A stretch of 64,000 nucleotides of DNA from Ruegeria atlantica (GTDB lineage: Bacteria > Pseudomonadota > Alphaproteobacteria > Rhodobacterales > Rhodobacteraceae), in NCBI RefSeq assembly GCF_013033965.1, contig NZ_WQFE01000009.1, positions 124,001 through 188,000 of the forward strand, in the 5' to 3' direction. Positions 26,343 to 35,906 of this stretch are shown here, piece by piece; the stretch's first letter is position 1, and the number at the start of each line of letters is the position of its first letter. The position numbers and the translations under genes are program-made. The notes beneath the pieces were generated by a model, which was given only the letters and a program-made list of their open reading frames with translations, did not search any database and had not been told where the DNA came from.

Positions 26343-26410
26343 GGGGGCTCCTGTTTTCGCTATCAGTCCAAGGCGAATTAGCGAATTGGGGCCGGTTGGT
26401 CCAGCCGCAA

Positions 26411-27121
26411 TCAGCCTTTGCGGCGGAAGGTCAGATAATGCGGCGTGCGGCCCTCGCGTAGGGCTTTCTGTTCATAGCGGGTGGAAATCCAATCCTCCCA
26501 CGGCTCGCGCCAATCTTGGGGACGCTCAGCAAGCCATTCGAACCCGGCGCGAGGCACCTCTTCCAGAGTCTGGCGCACATAGTCAGGAATGTCCGTGGCA
26601 ACTCGGAAAATCGATCCCGGCTTCAGCGCGCGGGCCAACGGCTCCAGATGTTCCTGCGTCACGAAACGGCGACGGTGGTGCCGTGTCTTGGGCCAGGGGT
26701 CCGGGTACAGCAGGAAGGCGCGCGAGATGCTGGCCTCGGGCAGTACATCGAACAAATCGCGCGCATCGCCCGGATGCACGGCCAGGTTTTCGACGCCCGC
26801 TTTACGAATTTTTCCCAACAGCATCGCGACGCCGTTGATATACGGCTCGGCCCCGATGATCCCGATATCCGGGTTGCTTGCGGCCTGATGCACCAGATGC
26901 TCACCCCCGCCGAAGCCGACCTCAAGCCAGACGTCCTTGCCACCGAACAGCGCGTGCAAGTCCAACGGATGGCGTTCTGGATTGGTTTCCCAGTCCACCG
27001 CACCGGGTGACAATGCATCAAGGTCTTCGTTCAGATACGTCTTTTGGCTGGGCTTCAGGGTTTTCCCTTTGAAGCGGCCATAAAAGTTTCTGCGCGGGCG
27101 TTGTGGGGTCTGGGTGCTCAT
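26411..27121 (-). CDS. trmB: tRNA (guanine-N7-)-methyltransferase
   Basis: 236 residues. SAM-binding [18 protein letters not shown] and the tRNA-interacting [17 protein letters not shown] are diagnostic for TrmB, which makes m7G46. The start at 27121 ([15 protein letters not shown]) is preferred; another in-frame ATG is at 27133. It lies between metK and aroA on the same strand. Confidence 0.95.
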   Translation of the reverse strand: MSTQTPQRPRRNFYGRFKGKTLKPSQKTYLNEDLDALSPGAVDWETNPERHPLDLHALFGGKDVWLEVGFGGGEHLVHQAASNPDIGIIGAEPYINGVAMLLGKIRKAGVENLAVHPGDARDLFDVLPEASISRAFLLYPDPWPKTRHHRRRFVTQEHLEPLARALKPGSIFRVATDIPDYVRQTLEEVPRAGFEWLAERPQDWREPWEDWISTRYEQKALREGRTPHYLTFRRKG

Positions 27122-27223
27122 GGCGGTGGCCATACTGCGACGCCGAGGTTGGTTCAAGAGGGGCGTGGCAATCACCGACCCTTAAAAAAGCGCGCCGCTA
27201 TTGGCGCGCTTTATCGTTTTGGG

Positions 27224-28405
27224 TCAGACGGCAGCTTTCAACGCATCGACCAGATCGATGCGTTCCCAGCTAAAGCCGCCATCCGCATCGGGCTCACGCC
27301 CGAAGTGGCCATAGGCTGCGGTACGCTGGTAGATGGGCTTGTTCATTTGCAGGTGCTGGCGGATGCCGCGCGGTGTCAGGTCCATTACCTGACCAACGGC
27401 ATTCTCGATTTCAGCGTTCGAGATTTCGCCGGTTCCGTGCGCGTCTGCATAGATCGACAACGGCTTGGATACGCCGATCGCATAGCTCAGCTGGATCGTG
27501 CAGCGTTCCGCCATCCCGGCAGCAACCACGTTCTTGGCCAGATAGCGCGCGGCGTAAGCGGCCGAGCGGTCTACTTTGGTCGGGTCTTTGCCCGAAAACG
27601 CGCCACCACCATGGGGTGCGGCACCGCCATAGGTGTCCACGATGATCTTACGACCGGTCAGCCCGGCATCGCCGTCGGGACCGCCGATAACGAACTTGCC
27701 CGTAGGATTGACGTGCCATTCGGTTTCGTTGCTCAACCACCCATCGGGCAGGGTTTCACGAATGTAAGGTTCGACAATCGCACGGATGTCGGCCGAGCTC
27801 AGCGTTTCGTCCAGGTGCTGGGTCGACAACACGATCGAGCTGACGCCCACTGGCTTACCATCGCGATAAACGACCGACAGCTGCGATTTCGCATCTGGGC
27901 CAAGCGCGGGTTCGCTGCCATTCTTGCGTACTTCGGCAAGGCGACGCAGGATCGCGTGCGAATACTGGATCGGTGCTGGCATCAGAGCCGGCGTTTCCGT
28001 TGTCGCATAACCGAACATGATGCCCTGGTCACCGGCACCTTCGTCCTTGTCTGCGGCTGCATCGACGCCTTGAGCAATATGCGCAGACTGTTCATGCAGC
28101 AGGTTTGTCACCTCGACAGTTTCGTGGTGGAACTTGTCCTGCTCATAGCCGATATCTTTGATACAGGCGCGGGCGATCTCATCGATGCGGCCCATGTAAT
28201 CGTGCAGCTTTTCCTGATCAGACAGACCTACTTCACCGCCGATGACAACCCGGTCGGTCGTAGCAAAGGTTTCGCACGCCACGCGCGCTTCGGGTTCTTC
28301 ATTAAGAAATGCGTCAAGTACGGCATCGGAAATCCGGTCACAGACCTTATCCGGGTGCCCTTCGGAAACGGACTCCGAAGTAAATGTGTAGTTCTGTCGG
28401 GACAT
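27224..28405 (-). CDS. metK: S-adenosylmethionine synthetase
   Basis: 393 residues. [28 protein letters not shown] and [19 protein letters not shown] are MetK signatures. The ATG at 28405 directly follows a SAM/SAH riboswitch whose 3-prime strand contains the GGAG ribosome-binding site, so translation should drop when SAM or SAH is plentiful. A frame extension to 28486 runs through the riboswitch and is not real. Confidence 0.97.
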   Translation of the reverse strand: MSRQNYTFTSESVSEGHPDKVCDRISDAVLDAFLNEEPEARVACETFATTDRVVIGGEVGLSDQEKLHDYMGRIDEIARACIKDIGYEQDKFHHETVEVTNLLHEQSAHIAQGVDAAADKDEGAGDQGIMFGYATTETPALMPAPIQYSHAILRRLAEVRKNGSEPALGPDAKSQLSVVYRDGKPVGVSSIVLSTQHLDETLSSADIRAIVEPYIRETLPDGWLSNETEWHVNPTGKFVIGGPDGDAGLTGRKIIVDTYGGAAPHGGGAFSGKDPTKVDRSAAYAARYLAKNVVAAGMAERCTIQLSYAIGVSKPLSIYADAHGTGEISNAEIENAVGQVMDLTPRGIRQHLQMNKPIYQRTAAYGHFGREPDADGGFSWERIDLVDALKAAV

Positions 28406-28410
28406 GAATG

Positions 28411-28456
28411 TGCTCCATTGAGATTTCCCCATCACGCCAGGAAGCCGTTGCGATGA
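28411..28456 (-). promoter_or_regulatory. SAM/SAH riboswitch (metK leader)
   Basis: On the minus strand the core CAACGGCTTCCTGGCGTGAT and the downstream AATGGAGCA match the SAM/SAH (RF01727-type) pseudoknot known upstream of metK in Rhodobacterales. P1 is CATCGC (28455-28450) with GTGATG; the pseudoknot pairs GCTTCC with GGAGC at 28412-28416. That GGAGC is the metK ribosome-binding site, giving translational OFF control by ligand binding. Confidence 0.93.
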
Positions 28457-28465
28457 GCATGCAAC

Positions 28466-28494
28466 GGGATACGCACCAAGAAACACAGCGTCAA
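28466..28494 (-). promoter_or_regulatory. metK promoter
   Basis: TTGACG (28494-28489) and TATCCC (28471-28466) are 17 bases apart on the minus strand. The start of transcription would fall at about 28459, at the 5-prime edge of the riboswitch. Confidence 0.55.
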
Positions 28495-28501
28495 TCCGAA
28501 A

Positions 28502-29998
28502 TTACTGCTGATGTCCTCTAGCGTTGCGCCAAAACAGCGCAAAGAGCGCCAACAGCACGACGAAGACCGGGCCATCACCCAGTCGGGCGTACACCGTCGG
28601 GGCCAGCGGGTTCGGCAATGTCGCATCGACAAAACCAGCCTGCCCCAGCGGCAGGGCCTGCGTGATCCGGCCCAGCGGGTCAATCATGGCGGACACACCG
28701 GTATTGGCCGACCGCATCATTGGCAGCCCTTGCTCAATCGCGCGCATTTGGGCCTGTGCCAGATGCTGATACGGCCCCGAGCGCGTGCCAAACCATGCGT
28801 CGTTGGTGATCTGCAACAGAAAATCGGCGCGACCCGGCGCCGACAAGACGTCCTGTGTAAAGACCGCCTCGTAGCAAATAAGCGGCAGTGCCTTTCCCAG
28901 CTTGCCAGCGTCCATCAGCGCCGCGCCGGGTCCGGCGCTAAAGCCGTTGCCGGTGGTGGCGGCCATGCCGTAGACCCCGAACCGCGCCAACACCTCACCA
29001 AACGGGACATATTCCCCGAAGGGTGCCAGGTGGTGCTTGTCGTACAGCCCCTGCTGCCGGCCATCCTCATCCAGATAGATCATCGAGTTGTAGATGCGCG
29101 GGCCGTCCCCCCTTTGAATACCCAGAAATACCGGGGTTCCCTCCGCCGCGTCGGCGATTGCGGCCAGATAAGGTTGCGCGCTGCCCAGCCACGCAGGAAC
29201 CGAGGTTTCCGGCCAGATAATCAAATCCGGTTGCGGTGCTGCGGCCGTGAACTCAACCTGACGGGCAAAGAAAAGCGGGGCGTAGTCCGGATCCCACTTC
29301 TGGTGTTGCGGCGCGTTGGGCTGAATGATGCGCACGACATGGTCGGTTTCTGTAACCACTGGGCGCGACGTAGAATAAACCAATGCTAAACACGCGGCTC
29401 CGACAGTCAGGCTTAACGGCGCGACATAGTCATCGCGCTGCGACAGCGCGGCCCCAAGTGGCAAAGTCGCCAGCAAAGTTACCGCACCCAGCCCATATGG
29501 CCCGAACAGGGACAAAAGCTGAGCCACCGGTGTGTCCACCCAAACCTGCGCCAGCCCAGCCCAAGGGAAACCTGTCAGAACATACCCTCGGGCTAATTCC
29601 AGAAGGGATATCGAAAGCGCCAGAAACACAGCCTGTGATACAGCTTGGCCGTCATGGCGTCGCACCAGCCAAAAGGCAAGCGCCCAAAACAGCGCGAGGC
29701 CGCCCGCCATGAACGTCAGCGCAAATGGCGCCATCCATGCGTGACGCTGGGCATCAACAAGGAACGGCTCGACAATCCAACTAAGTGCATGCGCGAAATA
29801 CCCGGTCGCAAAGGCCCACCCCACCCAAGCTGCCCTCGCCCGCGTCTCGGTCGTCAAAAACAAGGGCGACAGCAGGACTAATGCAATCACGGTAGCTGGC
29901 CAAATACCAAATGGGGCCAACCCGAACGCCGCGATCGCGCCCAGCAGCGCCGCGAGCACTAATCGCAACCAAAACGGCCAACCCCGCGCAGGGTTCAT
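28502..29998 (-). CDS. lnt: apolipoprotein N-acyltransferase
   Basis: 498 residues: six or more N-terminal transmembrane helices (about 1-200), a periplasmic nitrilase-like domain and a C-terminal helix. The Glu-Lys-Cys triad is in IWPETSVPAW, YDKHHLAPFGEYVPFGE and LPLICYEAVF. It adds the third acyl chain to lipoproteins. Its ATG overlaps the corC stop (ATGA at 29998-29995). Confidence 0.96.
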   Translation of the reverse strand: MNPARGWPFWLRLVLAALLGAIAAFGLAPFGIWPATVIALVLLSPLFLTTETRARAAWVGWAFATGYFAHALSWIVEPFLVDAQRHAWMAPFALTFMAGGLALFWALAFWLVRRHDGQAVSQAVFLALSISLLELARGYVLTGFPWAGLAQVWVDTPVAQLLSLFGPYGLGAVTLLATLPLGAALSQRDDYVAPLSLTVGAACLALVYSTSRPVVTETDHVVRIIQPNAPQHQKWDPDYAPLFFARQVEFTAAAPQPDLIIWPETSVPAWLGSAQPYLAAIADAAEGTPVFLGIQRGDGPRIYNSMIYLDEDGRQQGLYDKHHLAPFGEYVPFGEVLARFGVYGMAATTGNGFSAGPGAALMDAGKLGKALPLICYEAVFTQDVLSAPGRADFLLQITNDAWFGTRSGPYQHLAQAQMRAIEQGLPMMRSANTGVSAMIDPLGRITQALPLGQAGFVDATLPNPLAPTVYARLGDGPVFVVLLALFALFWRNARGHQQ

Positions 29999-30882
29999 TC
30001 AACGCGATCCGGTAACATGACACGCAGGCGCTTGATCCGGCGGGGATCGGCGTCCATCACCTCGAACTCAGGACCCTCGGGGTGCAAGACAACCTCACCT
30101 CGCGCAGGAACGCGACCCGACAGCATAAAGACCAACCCGCCCAACGTGTCGATTTCTTCCTCGTCCACGTCTTCGTGACTGGTCAGAGAACGCCCGATCT
30201 CGGCCTCGAACTCTTCCAACGGAACACGGGCCTGCACAACATAGCAACCGGGCTTTTCCTGAACCCAAAGCTGGCCCTCGTCGGCATCGTGTTCATCGGC
30301 GATTTCGCCAACCACCTGTTCGATCAAGTCCTCAATCGACACAAGACCGTCAACGCCACCATATTCATCGATCACCAACGCCATATGGCGACGTTCGGTC
30401 TGCATCTTAGTCAACAAAACGCCAATGGGCATTGATGGCGGAACAAACAGCAACGTGCGCAGCATCGAGACCAGGTCGAACTCTGGCCCCGAGCCGTTGA
30501 AACCGTGCGTAAGCGCAAAATCCTTTAGGTGAACAAACCCCAAGGGCGTATCGAGTGTTCCCTCGTAAACCGGGATACGGGACAGACCACTGTCGCGGAA
30601 GACCTGCGCCAGCTCATCCTTGCTAATCGTTGATGGCACGGACACGATTTCTGCCGTGGGAATGGCTACATCCTCGACCCGCATGCGCCGCAAGTTGATC
30701 ATGCCGCGGGGCTGAACCATGTCGACCTCATGTCCATTGGCCGCGTTGACCTCATCGTCGCTCTGCGGCGAGAACGCGTCCACTATTCGAGAAAAGAAAC
30801 CAGCTTTTTCGCTGCCATTTTCACCGCTGTCCTTCGGTTGCGCGCTATGCGCCGCCATAGAACTGCCGTCTGTATCGCCCAT
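29995..30882 (-). CDS. corC: CorC/YbeX-type CBS-pair protein
   Basis: 295 residues: an acidic N-terminal region, a CBS pair (about 85-210; IPVYEGTLDTPLGFVHLKD and MALVIDEYGGVDGLVSIEDL) and a C-terminal CorC_HlyC domain. It has no membrane segments. YbeX/CorC proteins are linked to magnesium efflux and ribosome quality. The miaB-ybeZ-ybeY-ybeX-lnt order is widely conserved and is kept here apart from an inserted outer-membrane gene. Confidence 0.93.
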   Translation of the reverse strand: MGDTDGSSMAAHSAQPKDSGENGSEKAGFFSRIVDAFSPQSDDEVNAANGHEVDMVQPRGMINLRRMRVEDVAIPTAEIVSVPSTISKDELAQVFRDSGLSRIPVYEGTLDTPLGFVHLKDFALTHGFNGSGPEFDLVSMLRTLLFVPPSMPIGVLLTKMQTERRHMALVIDEYGGVDGLVSIEDLIEQVVGEIADEHDADEGQLWVQEKPGCYVVQARVPLEEFEAEIGRSLTSHEDVDEEEIDTLGGLVFMLSGRVPARGEVVLHPEGPEFEVMDADPRRIKRLRVMLPDRVE

Positions 30883-30918
30883 AATCCTGTTCCAAATGAT
30901 CGGCCAATCCGGCCCTTA

Positions 30919-31413
30919 CTATATATTATATGGGTCATCTATACCCATTTTGCCAAGTATCTCGACTTCGAGACCTTCCATCAAAGTAGCGTCAGGGTCA
31001 CGGATGTGATCATAACCCAGCAAGTGCAACGTTCCATGGACGATCAAATGTGTGACGTGATCGTCCATGCTCTTGTCGGCGTCAGCCGCTTCGCTTGCGC
31101 AGGTATCAAAGGAAATCGCAATGTCGCCCAGTGCAATTTCGCCTGTGAAATCTGGCATAGGAAGTGTCGGTCTCTGCCCCGCTTTGTCAGCGGCCAGATC
31201 TTCGGCCGGCCAACTGAGCACATTGGTCGGTGTGGGCTTTTCCCTAAATTCGGCGTTCAGGTCTGCAATTCGCGCATCATCACAGGCCAGCAGGCTTATT
31301 TCGCACAAATCAGCGTCCAGATCGCAATAGTCCAACACTGCCTGAATAGCGCGCGTCGCCAACGGCTCCAGCCCCTGCCAGCGGGCATCCTCAATCGTCA
31401 GTTCAAGGTTCAT
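30919..31413 (-). CDS. ybeY: rRNA maturation endoribonuclease YbeY
   Basis: 164 residues. The zinc motif [11 protein letters not shown] is present near residue 135. YbeY processes the 16S rRNA 3-prime end and takes part in 70S quality control. It lies between phoH and corC with gaps of about 33-37 bases on each side. Confidence 0.96.
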   Translation of the reverse strand: MNLELTIEDARWQGLEPLATRAIQAVLDYCDLDADLCEISLLACDDARIADLNAEFREKPTPTNVLSWPAEDLAADKAGQRPTLPMPDFTGEIALGDIAISFDTCASEAADADKSMDDHVTHLIVHGTLHLLGYDHIRDPDATLMEGLEVEILGKMGIDDPYNI

Positions 31414-31446
31414 GTCACCACGCCCAAAGCCTGCGGCCGTTGACGA

Positions 31447-32469
31447 TTATCCCGTCTCACGGCCCGAGTCGGCCTCATACGCTTCGATAATGGCGGCGAC
31501 AAGCGGATGGCGCACAACATCCTTGGACGTGAAATAGTTGAAGCTGATATTCGGGATCGTACTCAGCAAACGTTCGGCATCCGCTAGCCCAGATTGAACG
31601 CCGCGCGGCAGGTCGACCTGTGAGCGGTCGCCGGTGATCACCATCCGGCTTCCTTCACCCAAACGCGTCAGGAACATCTTCATCTGCATCGTGGTGGCGT
31701 TTTGCGCCTCATCCAGAACAACAAATGCATTCGCCAGCGTCCGCCCCCGCATGAAAGCCAGCGGCGCGATTTCGATTCGCTTTTCTTCAATCAGCTTGGC
31801 CAGCTGCTTGCCGGGCAGAAAATCGTTCAGCGCGTCGTACAAAGGCTGCATGTACGGATCGACTTTGTCCTTCATGTCGCCGGGCAGATAGCCCAGCTTT
31901 TCGCCAGCCTCTACAGCGGGTCGGCTCAGGATGATCCTATCTACATGGCCGCCGATAAACATCGATACACCGGCGGCGACAGCAAGGTAGGTCTTACCGG
32001 TACCAGCGGGACCAATCCCGAAGGCCAGTTCGTTCTGAAAAAGAGACTGAACGTATGCCTTTTGCGCATCCGTGCGCGGCTCAACCAGTTTTTTGCGTGT
32101 CTTGATTTCGACGGTGCCGCCCTTGAACATCTCAAGCTGGTCACCATCGCGGCTACCGGTTCCCGTCTCAGAACCGCCCATCCGCAGTTCGCGGTCCACA
32201 TCGGCGGCTTCAACATCGCGCCCGCCTTCAAGACGGGTATACAAAGCCTGCAAAACTTCGATGGCTTGCTTTTGGGCGTCTTCATCCCCCATCACAGCCA
32301 GCTGATTCCCGCGGCGCACGATCTGGACGGACAGCTTTTGTTCGATATCAGTCAGATTGCGGTCATATTCTCCGCACAGGTCTATCAACAATCGGTTATC
32401 TGGAAACTCAACAAACGCTTCGCGCTGAGGTATTTCATCTTGCGGTGGGGTAAGGGCACCGATGGCCAA
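31447..32469 (-). CDS. phoH: PhoH family ATPase (YbeZ)
   Basis: 340 residues from the TTG at 32469. A KH-like N-terminal part is followed by the PhoH ATPase: Walker A GPAGTGKTYLA, Walker B FVVLDEAQNAT and ITGDRSQVDLP. YbeZ partners YbeY. There is no ATG at the expected place. An upstream TTG at 32529 is also in frame, but AGGAGAG lies four bases before the TTG at 32469, which yields the natural-looking N-terminus (M)AIGALTPPQDE. Confidence 0.92.
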   Translation of the reverse strand: MAIGALTPPQDEIPQREAFVEFPDNRLLIDLCGEYDRNLTDIEQKLSVQIVRRGNQLAVMGDEDAQKQAIEVLQALYTRLEGGRDVEAADVDRELRMGGSETGTGSRDGDQLEMFKGGTVEIKTRKKLVEPRTDAQKAYVQSLFQNELAFGIGPAGTGKTYLAVAAGVSMFIGGHVDRIILSRPAVEAGEKLGYLPGDMKDKVDPYMQPLYDALNDFLPGKQLAKLIEEKRIEIAPLAFMRGRTLANAFVVLDEAQNATTMQMKMFLTRLGEGSRMVITGDRSQVDLPRGVQSGLADAERLLSTIPNISFNYFTSKDVVRHPLVAAIIEAYEADSGRETG

Positions 32470-32625
32470 TCCGCTCTCCTGTCTTGGCGTTTCATCCCAA
32501 GCGTAGACAGGAACACTTGGTGGGCGCAAGCCACAGTTTCATTTTTTCCCGCCCGGATGACAAAACCGCCGATGCACCCCGCATAACGAGAAGTGTCAAC
32601 AAGCGCAGCTGTTTCAAGTGAACTG

Positions 32626-33405
32626 TCAGAACCGGTAGTTCAAGCCTAGCTTCAAACCGCGGTATTTCGGCGTCGACCTGGTCGAGGTTCCGTTACCAAA
32701 ATCCACGTTTTCCGCGCTGAACTGGACATATTCATATTCGCCGCTGATCGACCAGTTTTCTGTCAGATTATGCTCGACCCCGATGCTGGCGGAAAACCCG
32801 TTCCGTCGGCCGCCACTTTCAAAAAACTGAGAGCCCCCTCCGGATGACTGCCTGCTGGTTGTGGTAACGTCGCCATTCACATAACCAGCTGACACAAAGT
32901 ACAAAACGGTACCGCTTTTGTTGGTCAAACCATTGCGGAGTCGAATCGAAAACACGTCTGATATTTCCGACCCGCCTGTGACCGGTTGCCCCCCAATCTG
33001 GTTAGTCGCGTCATCACTGAGCGAGCCGAATTCATATCCAAGCTCGACCCCATAAACATAGTCGCGACCGCCGCGCGCTGGCAAAACGCCGCGCCACCCT
33101 GCGCGCACGCCGCCCAGTGTGCCGCTCAGGTCCAAGTCGCCAACTTCTGAGGTTCCGCTGGGTCCGGTCAGGCCAAATCGATCGTCGCCCCCAAACGCAT
33201 AGGCACCTGTTGTGCCCAGATAAAAGACACTGACGTCACTGCCGAACCGTTTTGGATTGATGACAATAGGATCAGAAACACCTTGATCCAGATTGCCTGC
33301 TGTGGTCACGCCGGGAAACACCGAAAAAGCGAATGCGGCGGTCAGGGCGGATGTCAACAACCGCCCGGTTAAACGTTTCAAAGTCTTCACTCGTACCCTT
33401 TCCAT
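32626..33405 (-). CDS. outer-membrane beta-barrel protein
   Basis: 259 residues: a signal peptide ending near VTTAG, then amphipathic strands (YVYGVELGYEFGSL, VLYFVSAGYVNGDV, WSISGEYEYVQFS) and a C-terminal GLKLGLNYRF with the terminal Phe used by the BAM machinery. It resembles the Omp25/RopB-like small barrels. The start could also be a GTG at 33390. It is inserted between miaB and phoH, which are adjacent in many bacteria. Ligand or role unknown. Confidence 0.85.
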   Translation of the reverse strand: MERVRVKTLKRLTGRLLTSALTAAFAFSVFPGVTTAGNLDQGVSDPIVINPKRFGSDVSVFYLGTTGAYAFGGDDRFGLTGPSGTSEVGDLDLSGTLGGVRAGWRGVLPARGGRDYVYGVELGYEFGSLSDDATNQIGGQPVTGGSEISDVFSIRLRNGLTNKSGTVLYFVSAGYVNGDVTTTSRQSSGGGSQFFESGGRRNGFSASIGVEHNLTENWSISGEYEYVQFSAENVDFGNGTSTRSTPKYRGLKLGLNYRF

Positions 33406-33486
33406 TCACCGACCTGCTCATCCCATCGGCAAGAGATAAGGTTTTCTAAGGGCCCAAAACAACAAGCCCCTAAACAACCTGATTTT

Positions 33487-33505
33487 CTCGGAACATAATT
33501 CCGAG
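33487..33505. promoter_or_regulatory. 19-bp palindrome upstream of the outer-membrane barrel gene
   Basis: CTCGGAA at 33487-33493 and TTCCGAG at 33499-33505 flank a CATAA centre, about 82 bases upstream of the ATG. No T tract follows on the minus strand, so an operator or 5-prime UTR hairpin is more likely than a terminator. Confidence 0.45.
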
Positions 33506-33573
33506 TAATAAATCAAGGGTAAATTTGGAATTAACAAAACCGTATGGTTTCCAAATTCTGAATAACGGATGCG

Positions 33574-34893
33574 TTACCGCAACGCGCCGGCCAAGGAATT
33601 TGCGCCCGATGAGGTAATCCGTACATCCCGCAATTCGCCCACGGCGACATCGGCGTCGGACACGTGAACCGAATGAAGATACTCGGATTTTCCGACCATC
33701 TGCCCTTGCAGGCGACCAGGTTTTTCAAACAAAACTTTGACGTTTCGCCCAACCATCGCGTCCTGAATTTCGCGTTGGTGACGGGTGATCAACGCCTGAA
33801 GACGCTGCAAGCGGTCATCTGCCGCCTTCGGATCAACCTGAGACCTCTCTGCGGCCGGGGTTCCAGGGCGCGTCGAATACTTGAACGAATAGGCGTAGCC
33901 GTATTTGACCTCTTCCACCAGATCCAGAGTGGCTTGAAAGTCCTCTTCGGTCTCTTCCGGGAACCCGACGATAAAGTCACCGGACATCACGATATCCGGA
34001 CGTGCGGCGCGGATACGCTCAATCAGGCGCAGATAGCTCTCGGCGGTGTGGCTGCGATTCATCCGCTTGAGGATACGGTCTGACCCCGATTGAACCGGCA
34101 GGTGCAGATAAGGCATCAGCTTTTCGCAGGTCCCGTGCGCTTCGATCAGGTCATCAGCCATGTCGTTAGGATGCGACGTGGTGAACCGGATTCGCTCCAG
34201 CCCATCGACTTTGTTCAATTCCCAAATCAAACCGGCCAATGTCATGTCACCGTTTGGGCCAGCCCCGTGATAAGCGTTGACGTTCTGCCCCAGCAGAGTG
34301 ATTTCGCGCACACCGCGTTCAACCAGGTCGTTTGCTTCACGCAGGATGCGATCCGCCGGGCGGCTGACCTCTGCACCACGGGTGTAAGGCACAACACAGA
34401 AGGCACAGAATTTGTCACAGCCTTCCTGCACCGTCAAAAATGCGGTTGGTCCGCGCTTGGCCTTGGGACGACCTTTGAGTTTCTCGAATTTGTCCTCTTC
34501 GGGAAAGTCGGTGTCCAGAGCCTTTTCACCGGCACGCGTCTTGGCCTCCATCTCGGGCAGACGGTGATAGCTTTGTGGTCCCACGACCAAGTCCACCATG
34601 GGTTGGCGGCGCATGATCTCTTCACCCTCGGCCTGCGCGACACATCCGGCAACGCCGATCTTCAGATCGGGTTTTTCGGTCTTCAACCCCTTGAATCGGC
34701 CCAGTTCCGAATAGATTTTCTCAGCCGCTTTTTCCCGGATGTGGCAGGTGTTCAACAGGATCATATCCGCGTCATCGGGAGTTTTCGTTTCCACGTATCC
34801 CTGGCCACCCAACGTTTCCGCCATACGCTCGCTGTCGTATACGTTCATCTGACAACCATAGGTCTTGATGTACAGCTTTTTAGGTTCTGACAT
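33574..34893 (-). CDS. miaB: tRNA-2-methylthio-N6-dimethylallyladenosine synthase
   Basis: 439 residues. The UPF0004 domain has its three cluster cysteines in YGCQMN, NTCHIRE and AGCVAQ; the radical-SAM motif is GCDKFCAFC; a TRAM domain closes the protein (about 375-439). It methylthiolates i6A37 of tRNA. The start at 34893 gives [17 protein letters not shown], the family opening. It heads the same-strand run towards phoH. Confidence 0.96.
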   Translation of the reverse strand: MSEPKKLYIKTYGCQMNVYDSERMAETLGGQGYVETKTPDDADMILLNTCHIREKAAEKIYSELGRFKGLKTEKPDLKIGVAGCVAQAEGEEIMRRQPMVDLVVGPQSYHRLPEMEAKTRAGEKALDTDFPEEDKFEKLKGRPKAKRGPTAFLTVQEGCDKFCAFCVVPYTRGAEVSRPADRILREANDLVERGVREITLLGQNVNAYHGAGPNGDMTLAGLIWELNKVDGLERIRFTTSHPNDMADDLIEAHGTCEKLMPYLHLPVQSGSDRILKRMNRSHTAESYLRLIERIRAARPDIVMSGDFIVGFPEETEEDFQATLDLVEEVKYGYAYSFKYSTRPGTPAAERSQVDPKAADDRLQRLQALITRHQREIQDAMVGRNVKVLFEKPGRLQGQMVGKSEYLHSVHVSDADVAVGELRDVRITSSGANSLAGALR

Positions 34894-35013
34894 GAAAACG
34901 GCCTTTGCATTCGCGGGACCGGCGTCGTCTATACCCAACGAACGCCGCTTGCAATGCCGACGCGATTACCCGATTTTGGCCCGAAACTCCAGCAAGGCGG
35001 CGGCGGACAGGCA

Positions 35014-35877
35014 ATGCAATACAAATCCCTCGACTCTTTCCTGCAAACGGGCCAAGCCGCTTTGGCAAAAGGTCCACTCGCGTTGGTTTTTGTCGAAGAT
35101 GACGTGGAAATTGACAGTACCATCCGCCACCATCTGAATCTGGGCTTCAAATCCCTGATTGTGTTCATGCCGCCGGCATTCGCACTGGACCCCAAGCTTG
35201 AGGATCGTGTTCACCGCGTCCCTCTCAGCTGCGTCCCGCGCACCGTCGTTTTTGAGACGATCAACCGAATCATTCAGGCTGCGCCCAGTCTTTGGATGTA
35301 TTACTGCTACAATGCCGAATACCTTTTTTTTCCCTTTTGCGAGACGCGCACGATCGGCGAAATGCTGGCGTTTCACAACGAGGAACGCCGGGATTCGATG
35401 CTGAGCCATGTCGTCGATCTTTATGCCGAAGATCTGAACGAATTCCCGAATGGTGTCGCACCGGAACACGCGATGCTGGATCGCACTGGGTACTTCGCCC
35501 AGGCACGGCTTGATTTGAAAAAGCACCCGAAGGAACGCCAGTTGGATATGTCCGGCGGGCTGCGGTGGCGGTTCGAGGAACATGTACCCTCGCAAAGCCG
35601 CCGAATTGACCGGATCGCCCTATTCAAATCCAAGAAAGGATTGGAGTTACGACCGGACCACACGTTCAACGACGAAGAATACAACACCTATTCCTGCCCA
35701 TGGCACCACAACCTGACCGCTGCAGTGTGCTCGTTCCGGGCCGCAAAAGCCCTGAAATCCAATGCCGGGTCGACCTTCGACATTGCGACGTTTCACTGGC
35801 GCAATTCGATCCCGTTCGAATGGTCGTCAAACCAATTACTTGAGATGGGGCTGATCGAAACGGGACAGTGGTTCTGA
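35014..35877 (+). CDS. conserved hypothetical protein, possible glycosyltransferase-like
   Basis: 287 residues from the ATG at 35014 (MQYKSLDSFL); the frame also has an ATG at 34954. It is soluble, with ALVFVEDDVEIDSTIRHHLNLGF at the start, LWMYYCYNAEYLFFPF in the middle, and HTFNDEEYNTYSCPWHHN near 230. EDDVEI could be a metal-type acidic motif, and similar Roseobacter proteins are sometimes named family 2 glycosyltransferases; I cannot confirm that. It diverges from miaB with a 120-base gap. Confidence 0.65.
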   Translation: MQYKSLDSFLQTGQAALAKGPLALVFVEDDVEIDSTIRHHLNLGFKSLIVFMPPAFALDPKLEDRVHRVPLSCVPRTVVFETINRIIQAAPSLWMYYCYNAEYLFFPFCETRTIGEMLAFHNEERRDSMLSHVVDLYAEDLNEFPNGVAPEHAMLDRTGYFAQARLDLKKHPKERQLDMSGGLRWRFEEHVPSQSRRIDRIALFKSKKGLELRPDHTFNDEEYNTYSCPWHHNLTAAVCSFRAAKALKSNAGSTFDIATFHWRNSIPFEWSSNQLLEMGLIETGQWF

Positions 35878-35906
35878 CCCGTTTCTTTGGCCTGTTTGGT
35901 GTCGGA

